Shown: piece by piece, positions 46,628-58,254 of the stretch
How positions within the stretch are numbered: the stretch's first letter is position 1
How the letters are laid out: each line of letters opens with the position of its first letter
From: Clitopilus passeckerianus
Lineage: Eukaryota > Basidiomycota > Agaricomycetes > Agaricales > Entolomataceae
Length of the DNA stretch: 64,000 bases
Direction: 5' to 3'
NCBI GenBank assembly: GCA_944990035.1
Contig: CALYLX010000101.1
Coordinates: 124,001-188,000 of the forward strand
Made by a program: the position numbers and the translations under genes
The notes under the pieces: generated by a model
The model's database searches: none
Seen by the model: the letters and a program-made list of their open reading frames with translations, nothing else
Told to the model about the DNA's origin: nothing

Positions 46628-49182
46628 ATGGGCATCTGGGGTTCAATCACTGGCTTTCTGGGCAAAGTTGCTGAAGGCGTTACGCATGTCATAGCCCCCG
46701 ATGTGAAGGTGACCTCCTCTCGGATCTGTTTTTCGGCGATTTGCTGATGTATTGAATTTCGCTATGATTTAGTGGGAGCCAAGCTCTTTGCTCAAGCAAG
46801 CTGGCAAGTTATTGCCTGGTCTAACGGATCTTATTCCTGGTGTTGGTAAGTATTTTCCCTCAGATTGGTGTGCGGCATCCTCAAAGAATATCTCTGTCAG
46901 GGCCCCTCGTATCTAAGGGCATCTCCGCCGTAGAGTCTATCTTCGGTGGGAGTCATACACAGGAGTCGACAACGGAGGCAGTTCTACCCGACCTGAACGA
47001 AGTTAAGGCCTTGATCAAAGAGTCCTCCGCGGCAATTTCGGACACCAAGATTGCTCTCAAGAAACGAATTGACGACCTCCAAAAGCACCTGTCCTCAGAA
47101 CTTGACTCGTTGGAAGGAGTGGTGGGGCACGACTTCGCCGAACTTGACGCGGAATTAAAAAAAAAGGAAGAAAACGATAAGGTCCGCCATGGAGATAAGG
47201 AGAGAGAAGAGGCGTTTAAAGAGGCTCACGTGGCGTATGAGAAATACGAAGTGGATATTAGGCACGCGATGTAAGTCATTTCTTCGTTTTTCTTTCTCAG
47301 TCGGACACTGAAACTCGAGCTTCCAGTGATTGGTGGAACGGTCACGTCGAGAGGCTCCACTCATTCGTTTCCTATAACGATAACCAAGAAATCAGCCATT
47401 ATCTGGGTGCAGAAGGACGCAACACGGGGGAATTGCAATCGAAGCACCAAAAGCTTGCGGAGGCTGTCCACGACCTGGAGGCATACATGATCGAACACAT
47501 GCCTCCTACGCAAGAGATTCTTGACCTTTACGTCCTGGGTGTTAACTGGCTGTTAACCTATGACAAGGTGAGAAACCACTGGTATGATTCAACGTATGCT
47601 CGCATCCTAAGTCATTTTCAGATGAAGTTAACACTACGCTCTTATTTGGCCCATTCTGTCTTCACCTCGGAGAAAGCCGATCTTATGTGTGAGTGTCGTT
47701 GAAGTACATGCGTCGCACGATTAAATTATAGATAAATTTAGCCGGATACATGCTCATCAGGGAAGCGTGGGTGGCTGATCTAGAAGCCGTAAGTTTTGAC
47801 TCTTCAGGATACAAAAATCCGACTATGCTAACCTTCCCTCATGTGTAGGCGATTCGCAACGCAAAGCGTTCCGCGGATTTCATTCTGGGGGACTCTTCGG
47901 GAGCGTCTGGATTCCTTGAGAAGCTCTGGGAGAGGCGGCACGAGGATATTTCTTCAATTTCGAGCTACAAGGAGTCGGAGAGGTCTAGACAGGTTTGTTT
48001 GTAAGTCTCCGAAGGATGTTCTGTTAGAAACATCGCTGATAGTCACTACAGCTTCACCGACGAATATCCAGCATATGGAGTAGGCTGGGCAAAGTTCCCC
48101 CTCACACGCTGGCATTACACGAGAAAGAAGCTGATCCTTGTGCAGTTCGTCCCACAATTTTATTTTTGTGCTGTCACTCACAGGATGTCGTACAATTTAC
48201 AGAACGGGCTCAACGGACAATTATGAACACGATAAGGAGCAAGTCCACGAACTCACAGTAGCACTCAATACGGGATACTTAGGTGTTCAGTCGGCCTACT
48301 TTGAAGCCTCGACTAGAGTTATTCGTGAAACGGCCCACAGCTGGCGCATCTCTGGTAAGCTCGGATATCGATCGTTCGGTCAAGCAATGCTCTAACCCCA
48401 AACGAATCAGCGGATCGCTGGCAACACAATGCGCCCCCCAATGTTCCAAACGGACCCGCTGTTGATATTAATATTGAAGCACCTAGTAAGGAAAAACAGG
48501 CCTTGGAGTTTGCCGCGAAGAATGGGCTGGACGTGCATGACGCAGTACGTGGTCCTGGCTATGAGCGAGGCGACAAGATTAGGTGAGTGTCCGAGTGGAG
48601 GGACTCTGTGTGACTTTCCAGTGACTGAAACTCGAAATCACCTAGCTACGCTGTGTCCTACGTGACGAACCACGGCGAAGGTCGAGCCAGCCGTCTTGCT
48701 GGACCTGCTTTGGTAAAAGACAAGGAAGTATACCATGAGTACTTTACGGTGCACTGGGAAAAGTGTTTCATCAGCGTAAGCAGTCGTACTTCAACCTTTC
48801 AACTCGATATTAATCTAAATTTATAGCTGTGGATCAAACCCGTAGCGTTCCAAATTGAGCACGGAGACGACTTGCGGGGCAAAGCGGAAGCAAGGGAACT
48901 CGACAAAGACGTACTAGCACATATTGTGCGACGTGGTAAGCTTATTTTCTCCTTGAAAAACTGAATCTGTCGACTGATTCCTCACGTTCCCAAGTCTATG
49001 TCAAGAGGAATGACGGGCCACTTCGACACCTAATCGACATATCCGCCCCGCCGCACAAAGTGGTGCACGTCTGGGATCTCAACGGTGTTGGGATTCGCGT
49101 GGAAGAGAAGACTGTTGCTCCTGCCAGTGGGTCGGTGGACGACGAAACTCCATGGAGCCCTGATCTGTTTTCAGGGCGCTAG
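46628..49182 (+). CDS. Multi-exon protein of unknown family, helical N-terminus
   Basis: About a dozen exons with good GT-AG sites form a frame of roughly 650 residues from MGIWGSITGFLGKVAEGVTH to DDETPWSPDLFSGR (TAG 49180-49182). I do not recognise the family. Two glycine-rich amphipathic or hydrophobic segments come first (residues about 4-25; KLLPGLTDLIPGVGPLVSKG at about 36-55). A highly charged helical, coiled-coil-like region follows (about 75-165; KRIDDLQKHLSSELDSLEG), then mixed helices (HKVLAEAVHDLEAYM-like), and a C-terminal half that looks more like beta strands (YAVSYVTNHGEGR; VYHEYFTVHWEKCFISLW; VYVKRNDGPLRHLIDIS). No signal peptide is evident. The layout, helices then strands, is seen in some membrane-inserting proteins, but that is speculation. 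All joins keep frame, so the gene appears intact. Confidence 0.7.
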
Positions 49183-49909
49183 CGTTCAGGCGTCGTCGCT
49201 TCCCCAACCCATTTCGTTGACCTGAAACATTTTCATCGTCTCTGATTTCTACGACTATGCCTACCTCCTCTAACATGTTGTCTCATAAATCTTGTACTCG
49301 TTCTTGAAATTTGTACCACCACCTAGTTCTCAATGTCATTTCGGAAGCCCGCCATCGGGGCGATGCCAATAGACAATGCAGAGGTTGAAGAACAATTCTT
49401 CAGTTGGGAGATGAGTCTTTTGTGTCAGGTTCATTGCTGCATCGTGGATTTGTCGGGGATAGCACATGGCACGGAGAGCAAGCCAGCATTTGTTGTCGCG
49501 TTAAAAAAGCAAATATAATTCCAAATTTGATTGAGATTTGTACGATTTCCAAAAATGTTTGTAAAACGACAGGTCTTACCAGAAATGATGAGAAAGTGAT
49601 AAATCTGAAGATTTGAAGTCAAAAACGCCAATATAATATTTCACAACGCAACAAGTGCATAGGCGCACATGTCGTTCTGCCAGAGTCTAACTGCCATCGT
49701 GGTATTCGAGAAATGCTTTATGCGATGAAGGAACTCCTGGCAGTCCATGACACCCTTGGGCTATGGTTCAAAGTGCCTCCGACCACTGGTAATACTGACG
49801 CCGTCGAAAGGAACGGAAAGGGACCATCGATGTATTACTTTCTGAATTGAGTGCGTGGCCTCGACCGATGTCTTCCCTTTGTCTTGTCTACTCGCCACAT
49901 TTACCATAC
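49183..49909. other. Intergenic, 0.7 kb
   Basis: 3' flank of the unknown gene. No open frame of interest, repeat or RNA gene is seen before the duplicated block begins. Confidence 0.35.
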
Positions 49910-52348
49910 ACCAAATCTTGATATCCTCATCCCTTTGTCCTTCCAACACCAGTGACGTTCAAACCTCGAGTACATGGCCAATCGCACTACGCATGAATGT
50001 CCCCTACTACTGGCGTATGTTCCCTTTCAAACTCATTTCTGTTTCACTTAGTTAACCCGTTCGTAGGTCCTGCTCGGATATAAACCGACCCCGCCAAAAT
50101 CTCCCAAAAACGAGGCCGGCGTACCCAGCACCTCGCTAACGTCCGCTAACGTCGACCACGCTACTGTAGGAGAAGATGCGTCCAAGTTATCAACAAGGCG
50201 ACGAAGATGAAGGTGTTCATGACAAACGACCAAGCACTCCCGCAGATGCCGAGGAGAAGGCGAAACGAGAACAAGAACAACGCAATCCCGCCCCTCCTAC
50301 CCCATCCTAATTTACGCAACTGCCCCCAAGTTGGAGTCAAAGTCACCTCTCATCTCACCACCTTCCCTGGCCGCATCCCTTGCCACCTAAGAACCCACAT
50401 TCACCACTCTCCGCGAATCCAATCAATTACGAGTGCTCGCCTCCTTCCTCCAGCTCGCCCACCAGTTCCCGGAAGTGGAGCCTAGGACCACTTCGCATAT
50501 TTTACTGTCTTCACCCTCCAACGCTGAAGATACAGTGACGCACCCCCGGGCTCGAAAGCGCGTTCTTCTATGCGTTGCAAAACGTACAGCTGCCGGGGAG
50601 GAAGGCGAGGACGACGAGGACCCTAAAGCGGCTGTGGCTTCTTTCCACCCTGCAAGCGTTGGCCGCTGTGATGCATCATGGGCTTGGCGCTTGATACTTG
50701 GGGTCATACTGGCGGTGGATGAGAGAACCGAGCCTACATGCAGGCTCAGGCAGAGGAGTGGAGGAAGATGGAGTTGACGACCAATTGGCGTATATGATGG
50801 GAGAATGAAGCAGCAAGAACGGGGCAAGATTCGATCATGTTCATACCCAGTTAGTATCTCTTTTTCCTACCCGTATCGTATCCGTCGCACTGATATGATA
50901 TTTATGGCTCTTCAGACTACTTTCGATTTGGATGTGGTAAAGACGGACGAGCCCAAGAATCCATTCCGTTGTTTCCTCTGCCAGTAATCCTCAAGTCGAA
51001 TTCAAAGATCCTCCCCCCACGACTAGATTTATCCCTGCCAACTGCTCCCAACTTCACTGCTACTTCAGATGCCTTTGATCTCGCAGGTTGCCGCAATCCA
51101 CCCATGAGGATCAGAGAGCTTGGGAATTGGGCAGCGTTCACGCTAGAGATGGCGGGGAATGGTATCATTATTTCGGATGAATGTATTGATAACTTATGAC
51201 GGTCGCTCTGGCTGCAACTGTTCCAGACCACTCAGGCTTCATCGTAGTGAAGTCGAACAGCTTTTCGTCGTGCACGACCAGACCAGAGCGTATATTGAGA
51301 TGCGTACCCACCCCGCCTTGAGTACTAGAACGAGATATAATGCAATCCATCTGTTCCACCTACAAACACCACACGTTCTAGTAGTACACCTCCCGCCCCA
51401 CTCCTTTCCCTTTCCCTCTCCTTCGGGAAAGGAGTTGTGCATTCTGTTGGAGGTGGGGAAATTAGGACATGGATTGACTGAACTGGGTGACCGAAATCCA
51501 AATTTACTTTACTCCTCTACCTTTCCCTATACAAGCAGCTAACTTCTTCCCGATCCAGATCCGAGTTTCCAACCTGCGACACCCACTGTCAACAGGTCTC
51601 CAGCCTTTATCTCCTCTACATGCTCGCCCGTCCGCCCTTCTGACAGCTTCGTTCTTTGCCTATAGTCGACGAACTAAGGGTCTTCGATGGCCCAATCAAG
51701 AGAAATTTAAAGTACACGAAGACGAAGAAGCAGTGGGAGGAGGAAAAGTAGAGGACCCGACGTCGCAGCACCGTATTCCCACCGGCTTCATAACATACAT
51801 CCCAGGCACCCGTACAGCTGGAATTCCGCACATGGAACCCACTGCAGCACAAACGGCAGTGGCGAGACTCTGTATCCCCTGACCTCCATATCTCTACCTC
51901 CCCATCCCGTACTTCCTCGACCTCTTCCTCATCTTCCGACCAAGAACGAGGTTACCACCGCTATTGTAAGCGTGCCAACGCCGATGTCGACGAGGGAGTG
52001 TTTGAAGGATGTGGAGTGGCCAGAGATAAATGGGCAAGGGATCAGAATCGTCCGAGAGTCGCAAGATGAATGCTCGTCCGTGGCGGGAACCATCTCATGC
52101 GTTACGATACGCCGGGAGTGTTTTTGATGGAGTTCTGCTTGGGGAGAGGTGAAAGTGGGGGAGAGAAGTTGTAGCTAGCTAGAGGATAGTAAGTGGTAGG
52201 GAGTCTGGGAGAACTAAATCACAAGGTTTTTTGATGTTGGTTACATCCTTTTTATGTGTACTTGGGTAGATAGGAAACAGTAAACGGAGAAGATCCATTA
52301 TCTAGCAACTATCGTAGCTACATGACATTCTACATTTGTTCATATGCA
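49910..52348. repeat. Duplicated block, copy A: 3' flank of the NLR gene with gene remnants
   Basis: This interval matches 58255-62394 in the same order with many changes; examples are the TGCATGAATGT..CTGGCGTA words near 49990 and 58410, and the region just before each ankyrin stop. Fragments look like exons of an unknown plus-strand gene: a possible last exon at about 50918-50987 (TTFDLDVVKTDEPKNPFRCF, then LCQ stop) has a counterpart at 59748-59819. No continuous gene can be built, and frames between are broken, so it is probably a decayed gene shared by both copies. Confidence 0.5.
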
Positions 52349-55300
52349 CTAAGATATTGGAATTGAAGCAGGTCCTTCGTCCGCAGCGTCAATACTCAAC
52401 GACAACTCGACTGCCCCATTGGCCTCCAACAGATCTACAACGCACTGCCAACAAGGTGAGAAGGGGTGCTCCGAGTGAACGAATTGCCGCGCGTAATAAA
52501 GAGCGGTCCTGCACTCGTTATCCGCCAAATTCACCTCAACACCTTGTGCCAGAATGGATTGAATGGTGCCTAGGACGGCTGATTGGTGATTCCAGGAGCC
52601 AACACCTGTGCTGGCCCAAGAAAGGGCGGTACGCCCATCCTTATCTGGTGTAGTGGCTTGTATACCTCCATGCTCGAGTAGAAGTTTGATGACTGAGTGC
52701 ATGCAATGCTGAGCTGCATAGGAAAAGGGAGTCCGGCCGTTGTTGTCCTTCGAGTCCACGTCAATTCCTCCGTGTTCAAGCATGAGCTTTATGATTGACT
52801 CGTTGCCCTCCGCAGCTGCATATGAAAAAGGAGTCCGGCCATATTCATCCTTCCAGTCTACGTCAACTCCTCCATGCTCAAGCAGGAGCTTCATGAATGA
52901 CTCGTTGCTCCACTGAGCCGCGTATGAAAAGGGTGTCCGGCCATCATTGTCCTTCCAGTCCACGTCAACTCCTCCATGCTCCAACAAAAGCTTGATGAAT
53001 GACTGGTTGCCGAACTGAGCCGCGTATGAAAAGGGAGTCCGGCCATTGTTGTCCTTCGAGTCCACGTCGACTCCTCCATGCTCAAGCAGGAGCTTGATAG
53101 TTGACTCGTTGCCCGCCTGAGCTGCGTATGAAAAGGGAGTCCGGCCATATTCATCCTTGCAGTCCACGTCGACTCCTCCATGCTCAAGCAGAAGCTTGAT
53201 GAATGACTCGTTGCCCCACTGAGCCGCGTATGAAAAGGGTGTCCGGCCATCATTGTCCTTCGAGTGCACGTCGACTCCTCCATGCTCACACAGGAGCTTG
53301 ATGAATGACTCGTTGCCCAACCGAGCCGCGTAGGAAAAGGGAGTCCGGCCATATTCGTCCTTCGAGTCCACGTCAACTCCTCCATGCTCAACCAGGGGCT
53401 TGAGGATTGACTCGTTGCCCGCCTCAGCCGCGTATGAAAAGGGGGTCCGGCCATATTCGTCCTTCCAGTCCATGTCAACTCCTCCATGCTCAATGAGCAT
53501 CTTGATGATTGACTCCTTGCCAGTGCCCCGATGAGCCGCATATGAAAAGGGAGTCCGGCGATTGTTGTCCTGCGAGTCCACATCCACTCCTCCATGCTCA
53601 AGCAGGAGCTTGATGATTGACTCCTTTCCCCCCTGAGCTGCGTATGAAAAGGGAGTCCGGCCATCTTTGTCCTTTGAATCCATGTCAACTCCTCCGTGCT
53701 CAAGCAGGAGCTTGATGACTGACTGGTGGCCATGCTCAGCCGCGTATGAAAAGGGCGTCCGGCCATATTCGTCCTTCCAGTCCACATCGACTCCCCCATG
53801 CTCAAGGAGGAGCTTGATGATCGGCTCATTACCCCACCGGGCCGCGTATGAAAAGGGTGTCCAGCCGTCGTTGTCCTTCGAGTCTATGTTGACACCTCCA
53901 TGCTCAAGCAGGAGCTTGATGGATGACTCGTTGCCCTCCGCAGCCGCATATGAAAAGGGAGTCCGGCCCTTGTTGTCCTTCGAGTCCGCGTCGATGCCTC
54001 CATGCTCGAGCAGGAGCTTGACGATTGACTCATTGTCCCTCTCAGTCGCATATGATAAGGGAGTCCGGCCCTGGTCGTCGGTTGAGTCCATATCAACTCT
54101 TCCATGCTCAAGCAGAAGCTTGATGACTGACTGGTGGCCATGCTCGGCCGCGTATGAAAAGGGAGTCCGGCCGCCGTTGTCCTTTGAGTCCACGTCGACA
54201 CCTCCATGCTCAATGAGCATCTTGACAGCTGCTTCCTGGCCGTACCCAGCTGCGAAGCTGATAGGTGTCCTGCCTTCAGAGTCCCCTTTATTTTCTATCC
54301 TGGATTCCATGGGAGTATCCCTGCCGGCAGGATCGTCGTTGCTATGGCTTGATCTCGACCATTCCAGTATCCGGTTCATAGCGTCTGTCTGGCCGGCAAT
54401 GGCCGCATAATGCATTGGGGTTCTTTGTAAAGCCGTGCGGGGACTGTCATCTGTCCCATCTAATAGAACTGACAGGGCGTTGGCTTGATCATGATACACT
54501 GCCAGGAATATATCCGGCCTATCTTTTTCTATCATCCCATCGTTCCATTCTGCAAGCATGTAGTTGCAGCTGAGCAGTACAGGTGGATCACTCCTCCGCA
54601 GGAATTCGAGAACCCTGGGGAGGGGCTCATGGTGTGCGTTTGCGTGGTACCCCCAGTTTGATGCCGCATAGTCATAGAAGGGAAGGCGGGCTCTGTGCTC
54701 CGGAAACCAGCGAAGGTCTTTCCGGTTGAGGTCCGCTGCAAGAGTATGATTGTCCGTGATCGAGAGGTATTCGATACATGTTGAAAACATCTCTTTGTCA
54801 GCATCGGTGAAGTATTTCGATTGGAACTCCTCGAAGAATTCTTGAGTCGTGAAATCTGACAATACAGCCGTTAATCATGCACCCGGATCCCACGAATCCA
54901 CTACTCACGAACGAATCGCACAGCCCTCGCACCGTCAGACTGGCCGTCCCATACTTTATCCTTCACAACAACAAGTCCAGCACAGAGGCTCGTGATTGTC
55001 GATAGCGGGGTAATATATTTATCCGTCTCCTTCCTACCGTACTTTGTAGCGAGCGCGTGTTGGAGCTCCCCGACCGAAAGAGGGCGATACGCATAAGCAA
55101 CCCACATCAACGCCTTCATTGCAAGCTCCCTTTGAGGTCCCGAATAGTTTTTGATGAGCTCCATGACGCGGATATATGTTTCGTCGATTTCGTTAGGGAG
55201 ATTTTCGAGAGCGTCTTCAAGGTCTCCAAGATTAAGCTGCTCGGCTAGCAGATTCATGCCCAGCTCTGCGACGAGAAACCTAATATTAAGCCATCAGAGA

Positions 55301-57095
55301 TTTGAATGGGACGGAGAGCAAAAAGCCACATACCGCCCTTTTGCAGCCTCTATGACCTTGTCAACGATAAGCGTGGAAAACTCATCCGATACCCCAAAAT
55401 CGAGTTTGGATTTCAGGGTGTCAATCCTTTCCACTAGATATCCTCTCATATCCTTGTCATCCACAATTATCTCCTCTCTGCTAGCCCCAAGTTCCTCAAA
55501 TGTCGCCTTCATCTCTCCCAGAACGCGGGAGGTTATGAGGAGTTTAATATTGTCTCCGAGCGACAGGATAGTTTCGATGATCTGGCGAATCTGCTTGTCA
55601 CTATAGTGTGCACTATATTCGTCAAGCGCATCCAGGACGAGGTAGCATTGTTGATAGTCAGAGAGGGCAGCGAGTAGAGCCGACCGAAGTTCGGCTTCCG
55701 TAGGTCGTGATTTCCGCTTTGCATGCGAGCCGTAGAGGCTTTGGAAGGCGGAGTGTTGACGGATTTCAAACATCTGCCTGCAAAGGGCCTCGAGGATTGC
55801 CAGTTTGCTTTGCTGATCCCGGAACTTGTAGTTGAAGTAGATGGCGCCAACAAAGGTTTGGGATTCGTCAAAGGTACGTAAGTGATCCACGACGAGGGAG
55901 CTGAATATTCGCGAGTCAGTGGGGTAAAACAGGCAGCAGCGCAATGGAAACCTACGCCATGACCGTTTTACCAACGCCAGCTACGATGGGACTGTTAGTG
56001 TGGCATTTGCTATTAGATGTGGGAGCACGCACGTATACCAGGACACCACATGAGCCTTTGCTGCGGGGATGTGCACCATTCATCATATGTCTTCGAGCCA
56101 AGCAACCACCCTCCGGTATGCTTCGACCGTTTCTTGGTAATCTCATTGTGAGTGACTCGATAGTCAATAGGAAAGAACCATTCGGCCACTGTATGATCGT
56201 TATCTGTACCGAGTTTAGCTACATGGTGAGGAGGGCAACGAGGAGATGGAGTGCTCACTGGAATCTACAATCGACCAGTATTCAGCGTCATTCATATGTG
56301 ACCGGATGGATTTGACCTACAAGTGATTCGCCAGACGTCTCCTGCGATGTTATAAATGTTGCCTCCGTAGACGCTGACCTCCTTTCCATCTTGTACCAGT
56401 TCGATGTCGAGCCTTTCGTCCTTTTCATCTTCGCCGCCCTCATGATTTTGTCCCCCGAGTCCGCGTCCCATTGGGGCCATTTTAGCCACAGAGGCCTGAC
56501 AGCTTGTGTTTTCAAGCTCACTAGCCGGCTCGCTGGTGCTCTGGCCTAGTGGATTGCCTAGCGAAAGAAAGGTCGCTAAAAGAACGAAACGAGTCAGCCC
56601 GCATTGGTCACAACAATGCATAGAATACTCACAATTACCACGCAAAGCTTCAAACGTCCCCTTCTCCCAACCTTCAAGGAGAAGCGCTTGAACATCATCG
56701 TGAGTTCGTAGGCATGCTGAACAGGCATCGTACGAAACATCGCGCGAATCCTGGAGTAGGCTCCTCAACACAATTGGTTCCATCCCCTGCTTCATCGCAA
56801 GCGGAAGGCCCTTGTAAGACGCCCACGTGTATTCACGCAAAATGTGCCTATCCTCCTCCAAGTCGGCATGCCCGTTCAAGTCGGAAGGTGAACATTGGTC
56901 AAGGCGGGAAGTAGCGTCGGCCGCTTGTGGCTCTGACGAGGGGTCTTCATTGGTAGGATTCGAAGTCGAGCGTGGGGGTTCATTCGCAAGTTTTGAAGAG
57001 GGTAGTTTCTCTCGATAGTTTAAGCGCCAGCGATGTCTCCAGAAGAGATACCCAAAGAGGGTCACCAAACCAATTACCGGCAGCGCATAGGACAT
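52349..57095 (-). CDS. NLR-like receptor: membrane anchor, NACHT, ankyrin repeats
   Basis: The start at 57095 gives a signal-anchor, MSYALPVIGLVTLFGYLFW, then basic and low-complexity sequence and GGNIYNIAGD. After several introns comes the NACHT lead-in (HTGGWLLGSKTYDEW) and Walker A, LMWCPGIPGVGKTVMASLVV, which is assembled across an intron (donor after ..GIP, acceptor before GVGKT). Walker B is CYLVLDALDEY, and a sensor-type LLITSR follows. A winged-helix-like part (LPNEIDETYIRVMELI; WVAYAYRPLSVGELQHAL) leads to about 17 ankyrin units of 34 residues and a degenerate cap (to PASIPIS, stop 52349-52351). Total length is about 1500 residues. Fungal NLRs of this type oligomerise on ligand binding and are linked to non-self recognition or programmed cell death. 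The frame is intact. A second copy follows in direct orientation. Confidence 0.88.
52610..54290 (-). repeat. Ankyrin repeat array A: about 17 units of 34 residues (102 bp)
   Basis: The unit pattern is GRTPFSYAAxxGNESxIKLL followed by LEHGGVDVDSKDxx. Most units share long identical DNA words (for example GTCCGGCCATATTCATCC on the plus strand). The two residues after SYAA, the residues before IKLL and the last two residues vary strongly between units (EH, RW, QG, EA, RL, QW, QF; EY, ND, KD). One unit has a two-residue insertion (HRGTGKES). Confidence 0.9.
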
Positions 57096-57938
57096 GCCTC
57101 AGGCTCCTTGAGGGAAGGTAAGTAAGAAGTTTACAATGCAGAAGTCGAATATGTACTCACAAAGAGCCCACAAGATGGGAGTGAGGAGAAAACGTGTAAG
57201 CGCTGGAAGGCACTGCAATGTGAATCTGATTTGACATTTGGGCGCCTGTTTGGATCAAACTGCTGAAAGTGATGGAGCTGGTTGCACTCATTCCTAGACG
57301 CTGCTAAAAATGAGTTACGGCTGTAGTTCACAAGTTGAGATACCCACCATTTTCAGCGGGAACCTGGAAAACACTACTGGGAGTCAATACCTTCGGCCTG
57401 ACTCGGCCTATTTAAAAAATTCCTAGGAGAAATCAGTGCCCATGGCATTGAAAGTGTCCAGCTCTCTAGATCTGTTTTCTTCAAGAGCATAGCGGCCATA
57501 TTAACCTCCAGCTAACAGAACAATGGTCGATTTGAGTATTCAAAGACGGAAAATGATGTGTCACACAACGTGACTCCGCAACAATCGCGTGACAAGCTGA
57601 GACGCGGTCCGAAGATTCCCAGATGTCCCTCGTCTTTTCACAACCTTGAAACTTAAAGTTTACAAATCTCGTTGAATAACGAGTTTTAGAGAATACAAAG
57701 GAGACGGATGCTGCTGCTGCATCTACACACGGCCAATCAGGGCTCCATATTGAACGAAGAACTCGAGGCGAAATCTCTGTGACTCCTCAAACCGTACGTT
57801 AACATACCAAGCCCTTCGTTACCTCCCCGCTCACCCATTCTACTTTCTAGATTTAACCAGCTCTTCTTACGGGGAATCACCTGGACAATATCCTTTCTTC
57901 ATCAACCAGCCAGAACGCCTACGAATACCCAGCTGTCA
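57096..57938. other. Intergenic, 5' flank of NLR copy A
   Basis: Contains the promoter of NLR copy A (minus strand). No supported gene; a 66-codon frame at 57131-57331 is motif-free. Confidence 0.35.
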
Positions 57939-58106
57939 ATGCATCTCAGCGAAAGCACAAACATCGACGTGGACACGGACACGGAACGCGACACTGAAGA
58001 AGATTCGTTCATGGAGGGCTTTAGCTTCGAGTCTTCTCAACTTCAAGTCGGCGTTGTTTCATGGCAGAAATTCCAGCCATCTAGAGCTCTTACGGAGTTG
58101 GCGTAG
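57939..58106 (+). CDS. Possible small acidic ORF (55 aa) or first exon
   Basis: ATG at 57939 opens MHLSESTNIDVDTDTERDTE and continues to GVVSWQKFQPS..TELA with TAG at 58104-58106. It is acidic in the first half. There is no recognised family and no clear counterpart in copy A. It may be a short exon of the decayed gene in the duplicated block, or chance. Confidence 0.25.
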   Translation: MHLSESTNIDVDTDTERDTEEDSFMEGFSFESSQLQVGVVSWQKFQPSRALTELA

Positions 58107-58254
58107 AGGGTAACAAATCGACGTACGTCTTTCTTTACTCCTTTTGCTTCATATACCTCCCTCTAAAGCTTCCTACGGACGGTCATATCTAGGAAATCTT
58201 ACACAAACCCACCCCAACGTTACTCTGGGATGACTACACCTCCAACAATCAACG

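Noticed and set aside
46628..49182. Naming the unknown gene as a pore-forming or toxin protein
   Set aside because: Only a general layout is suggestive; no diagnostic motif is seen, so no function is assigned.
52891..53829. Long Ser/Thr-rich open frame (..SSSCLSMEELTWTRRT..) on the minus strand
   Set aside because: It is a second frame of the ankyrin repeat DNA of NLR copy A; its periodicity only mirrors the 102-bp unit. The same holds for 53667-54410 on the plus strand and 62595-63887 in copy B.
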